Assembly: GCA_030613045.1 (NCBI GenBank)
Contig: JAUWMS010000138.1
Span: 1-6,752, forward strand
Direction of reading: 5' to 3'
From: Candidatus Latescibacterota bacterium
GTDB taxonomy: Bacteria; Latescibacterota; 4484-107
Length of the DNA stretch: 6,752 nt
Shown: piece by piece, positions 5,701 through 6,752 of the stretch
How the letters are laid out: each line of letters starts with the position of its first letter
Position numbering within the stretch: the stretch's first letter is position 1
Translations under genes and position numbers: made by a program
Notes under the pieces: generated by a model
Databases searched by the model: none
What the model was told of the DNA's origin: nothing
Seen by the model: only the letters and a program-made list of their open reading frames with translations

Positions 5701-6752
5701 ATGGATGGATATCCCAAAATGATTCGGATTCGGCAGCGATTCGAGGCGCCGGTGGTGCGGGATGCGGCCCAAAAGGTGCGGGAGGAGCTTGGGGCGCTGA
5801 AGCTCGGGCGGCGGATCGAGCCGGGGGATACGGTGGCGATTCCGGCGGGAAGTCGCGGCATAACGGATATCGTCACGATCCTGAAGACGGTGGTGGAGCG
5901 TTTGCGGGAAATCGGAGCCCGGCCGTTCATCGTGCCGGCGATGGGGAGTCACGGAGGCGGGACCGCGGAGGGGCAGCAGGAGGTGCTTCGGCATTACGGA
6001 ATCACGGAAGCGCGGCTCGGGGTCCCGATTCGCTCCTCGATGGAGGTGGTAAAAATCGGAGAAACGCCGGAGGGATTTCCGGTGCATCTGGATCGCTTTG
6101 CGGCACAGGCGGATCACATCGCGGTGATCAATCGCGTCAAGCCGCATACGGAGTTTTACGGAGCGGTCGAGAGCGGTTTGCTGAAGATGATCACCATCGG
6201 CTTGGGGAAACGTCAAGGCGCGGAGATCTACCACAAAGTGGCGGTGAAGCACCCCTTCAGCGAGGTGGCGCAGGCGGTGGCCCGGGTGGTGCTGAGGGAG
6301 CGTTCCATGCTTTTCGGATTGGGTGTGGTGGAGAATGGGTATGAGCAGACCGCGTGCATCCAAGCTGCTGGACCGGAAGGCTTGATCGCGCTGGATAAGG
6401 CATTGCTGAGGGAGGCCAAGCGGCTGATGCCCCGCCTTCCGTTCGATGAGATAGACGTGTTGATCGTGGATGAGATGGGGAAAAACATCAGTGGGGCAGG
6501 GATGGATACCAATGTGATCGGACGAAAGAGTTGGGCCTTCCATCGGGGTATGGACGAAAAGCCGAGGATCACGCGGATTTTTGTGCGGGATCTGACCCAG
6601 GAGAGCGCGGGAAATGCGTGCGGGATCGGGTTGGCGGATTTCACCACGCAGCGATTGGTGGAGAAAATAGACGTGGAGATCTCAAGGCTGAATGCGCTCA
6701 CCGAGACCCGACCGAGGGGCGTGATGATTCCAATGGCGTTCGATACGGACCG
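5701..6752 (+). CDS. LarA-like (DUF2088) protein, putative nickel-pincer-dependent racemase/epimerase (3' end beyond window)
   Basis: An open frame of 350 codons runs off the right edge; I checked it codon by codon. It matches the LarA-like family I know from sequences reading IPAGSRGI, VPAMGSHGG, INRVKPHT and IGLGKRQGAE. Arg52, His84, His149, Lys162 and His178 line up with LarA Arg75, His108, His174, Lys184 and His200: the intervals here are 32, 65, 13 and 16 residues against 33, 66, 10 and 16 in LarA. In LarA these are a substrate Arg, two acid/base His, the Lys that holds the nickel-pincer nucleotide and a nickel-ligand His. LarA homologues racemise or epimerise alpha-hydroxy acids through hydride transfer. 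The substrate here is unknown, and the cofactor biosynthesis genes are not in view. The C-terminal domain is incomplete. It lies 278 bp after the glycyl radical enzyme on the same strand, possibly in one transcription unit. Confidence 0.82.
   Translation, partial: MDGYPKMIRIRQRFEAPVVRDAAQKVREELGALKLGRRIEPGDTVAIPAGSRGITDIVTILKTVVERLREIGARPFIVPAMGSHGGGTAEGQQEVLRHYGITEARLGVPIRSSMEVVKIGETPEGFPVHLDRFAAQADHIAVINRVKPHTEFYGAVESGLLKMITIGLGKRQGAEIYHKVAVKHPFSEVAQAVARVVLRERSMLFGLGVVENGYEQTACIQAAGPEGLIALDKALLREAKRLMPRLPFDEIDVLIVDEMGKNISGAGMDTNVIGRKSWAFHRGMDEKPRITRIFVRDLTQESAGNACGIGLADFTTQRLVEKIDVEISRLNALTETRPRGVMIPMAFDTD

Noticed and set aside
5632..6543. A 303-codon minus-strand open frame over the LarA-like gene
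   Set aside because: It is a shadow; the plus strand encodes conserved LarA-type motifs, and this frame ends in the low-information FFYRGARRA repeat-derived tail.

Overview
The window reads as a piece of a chromosome from an anaerobic, probably Gram-negative bacterium. Three things suggest this: a glycyl radical enzyme (oxygen-sensitive family), a LarA-like nickel-pincer enzyme, and an exported PEGA-repeat protein. The phylum cannot be fixed from the sequence. The gap before the last gene carries small repeat motifs of a kind I associate with genomes of uncultured anaerobes, but that is recollection, not a search result.

Left half (1-3000, minus strand): a tightly packed operon read right to left. 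It starts with an MNT-domain nucleotidyltransferase antitoxin (mntA-like), then a HEPN-domain toxin (hepT-like), then a large secreted protein made almost wholly of PEGA-type repeats, which runs off the left edge. Both junctions are 4-bp ATGA stop/start overlaps, so the three genes should be translationally coupled. The PEGA gene is an uninterrupted reading frame of 709 codons, open at the left edge; long plus-strand frames across it are shadows.

Centre (3001-3295): a divergent control region. A good sigma70-type promoter faces left (3092-3120) and another faces right (3151-3180), with only 30 bp between their -35 boxes. The right-hand leader holds a palindrome and short direct repeats that may be regulatory.

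Right half (3296-6752, plus strand): a 708-residue glycyl radical enzyme with the catalytic Cys-x-Glu motif and the C-terminal glycyl radical loop. A 278-bp spacer rich in small repeats follows, then a LarA-like (DUF2088) protein cut off by the right edge. The LarA-like protein keeps an Arg, three His and a Lys at near-LarA spacing, including the Lys expected to carry the nickel-pincer nucleotide. The two enzymes may work in one pathway, for example racemisation or epimerisation of a hydroxy acid before or after a radical C-O, C-C or C-S bond cleavage. That pairing is inference. No glycyl-radical activase and no nickel-pincer biosynthesis gene lies inside the window.
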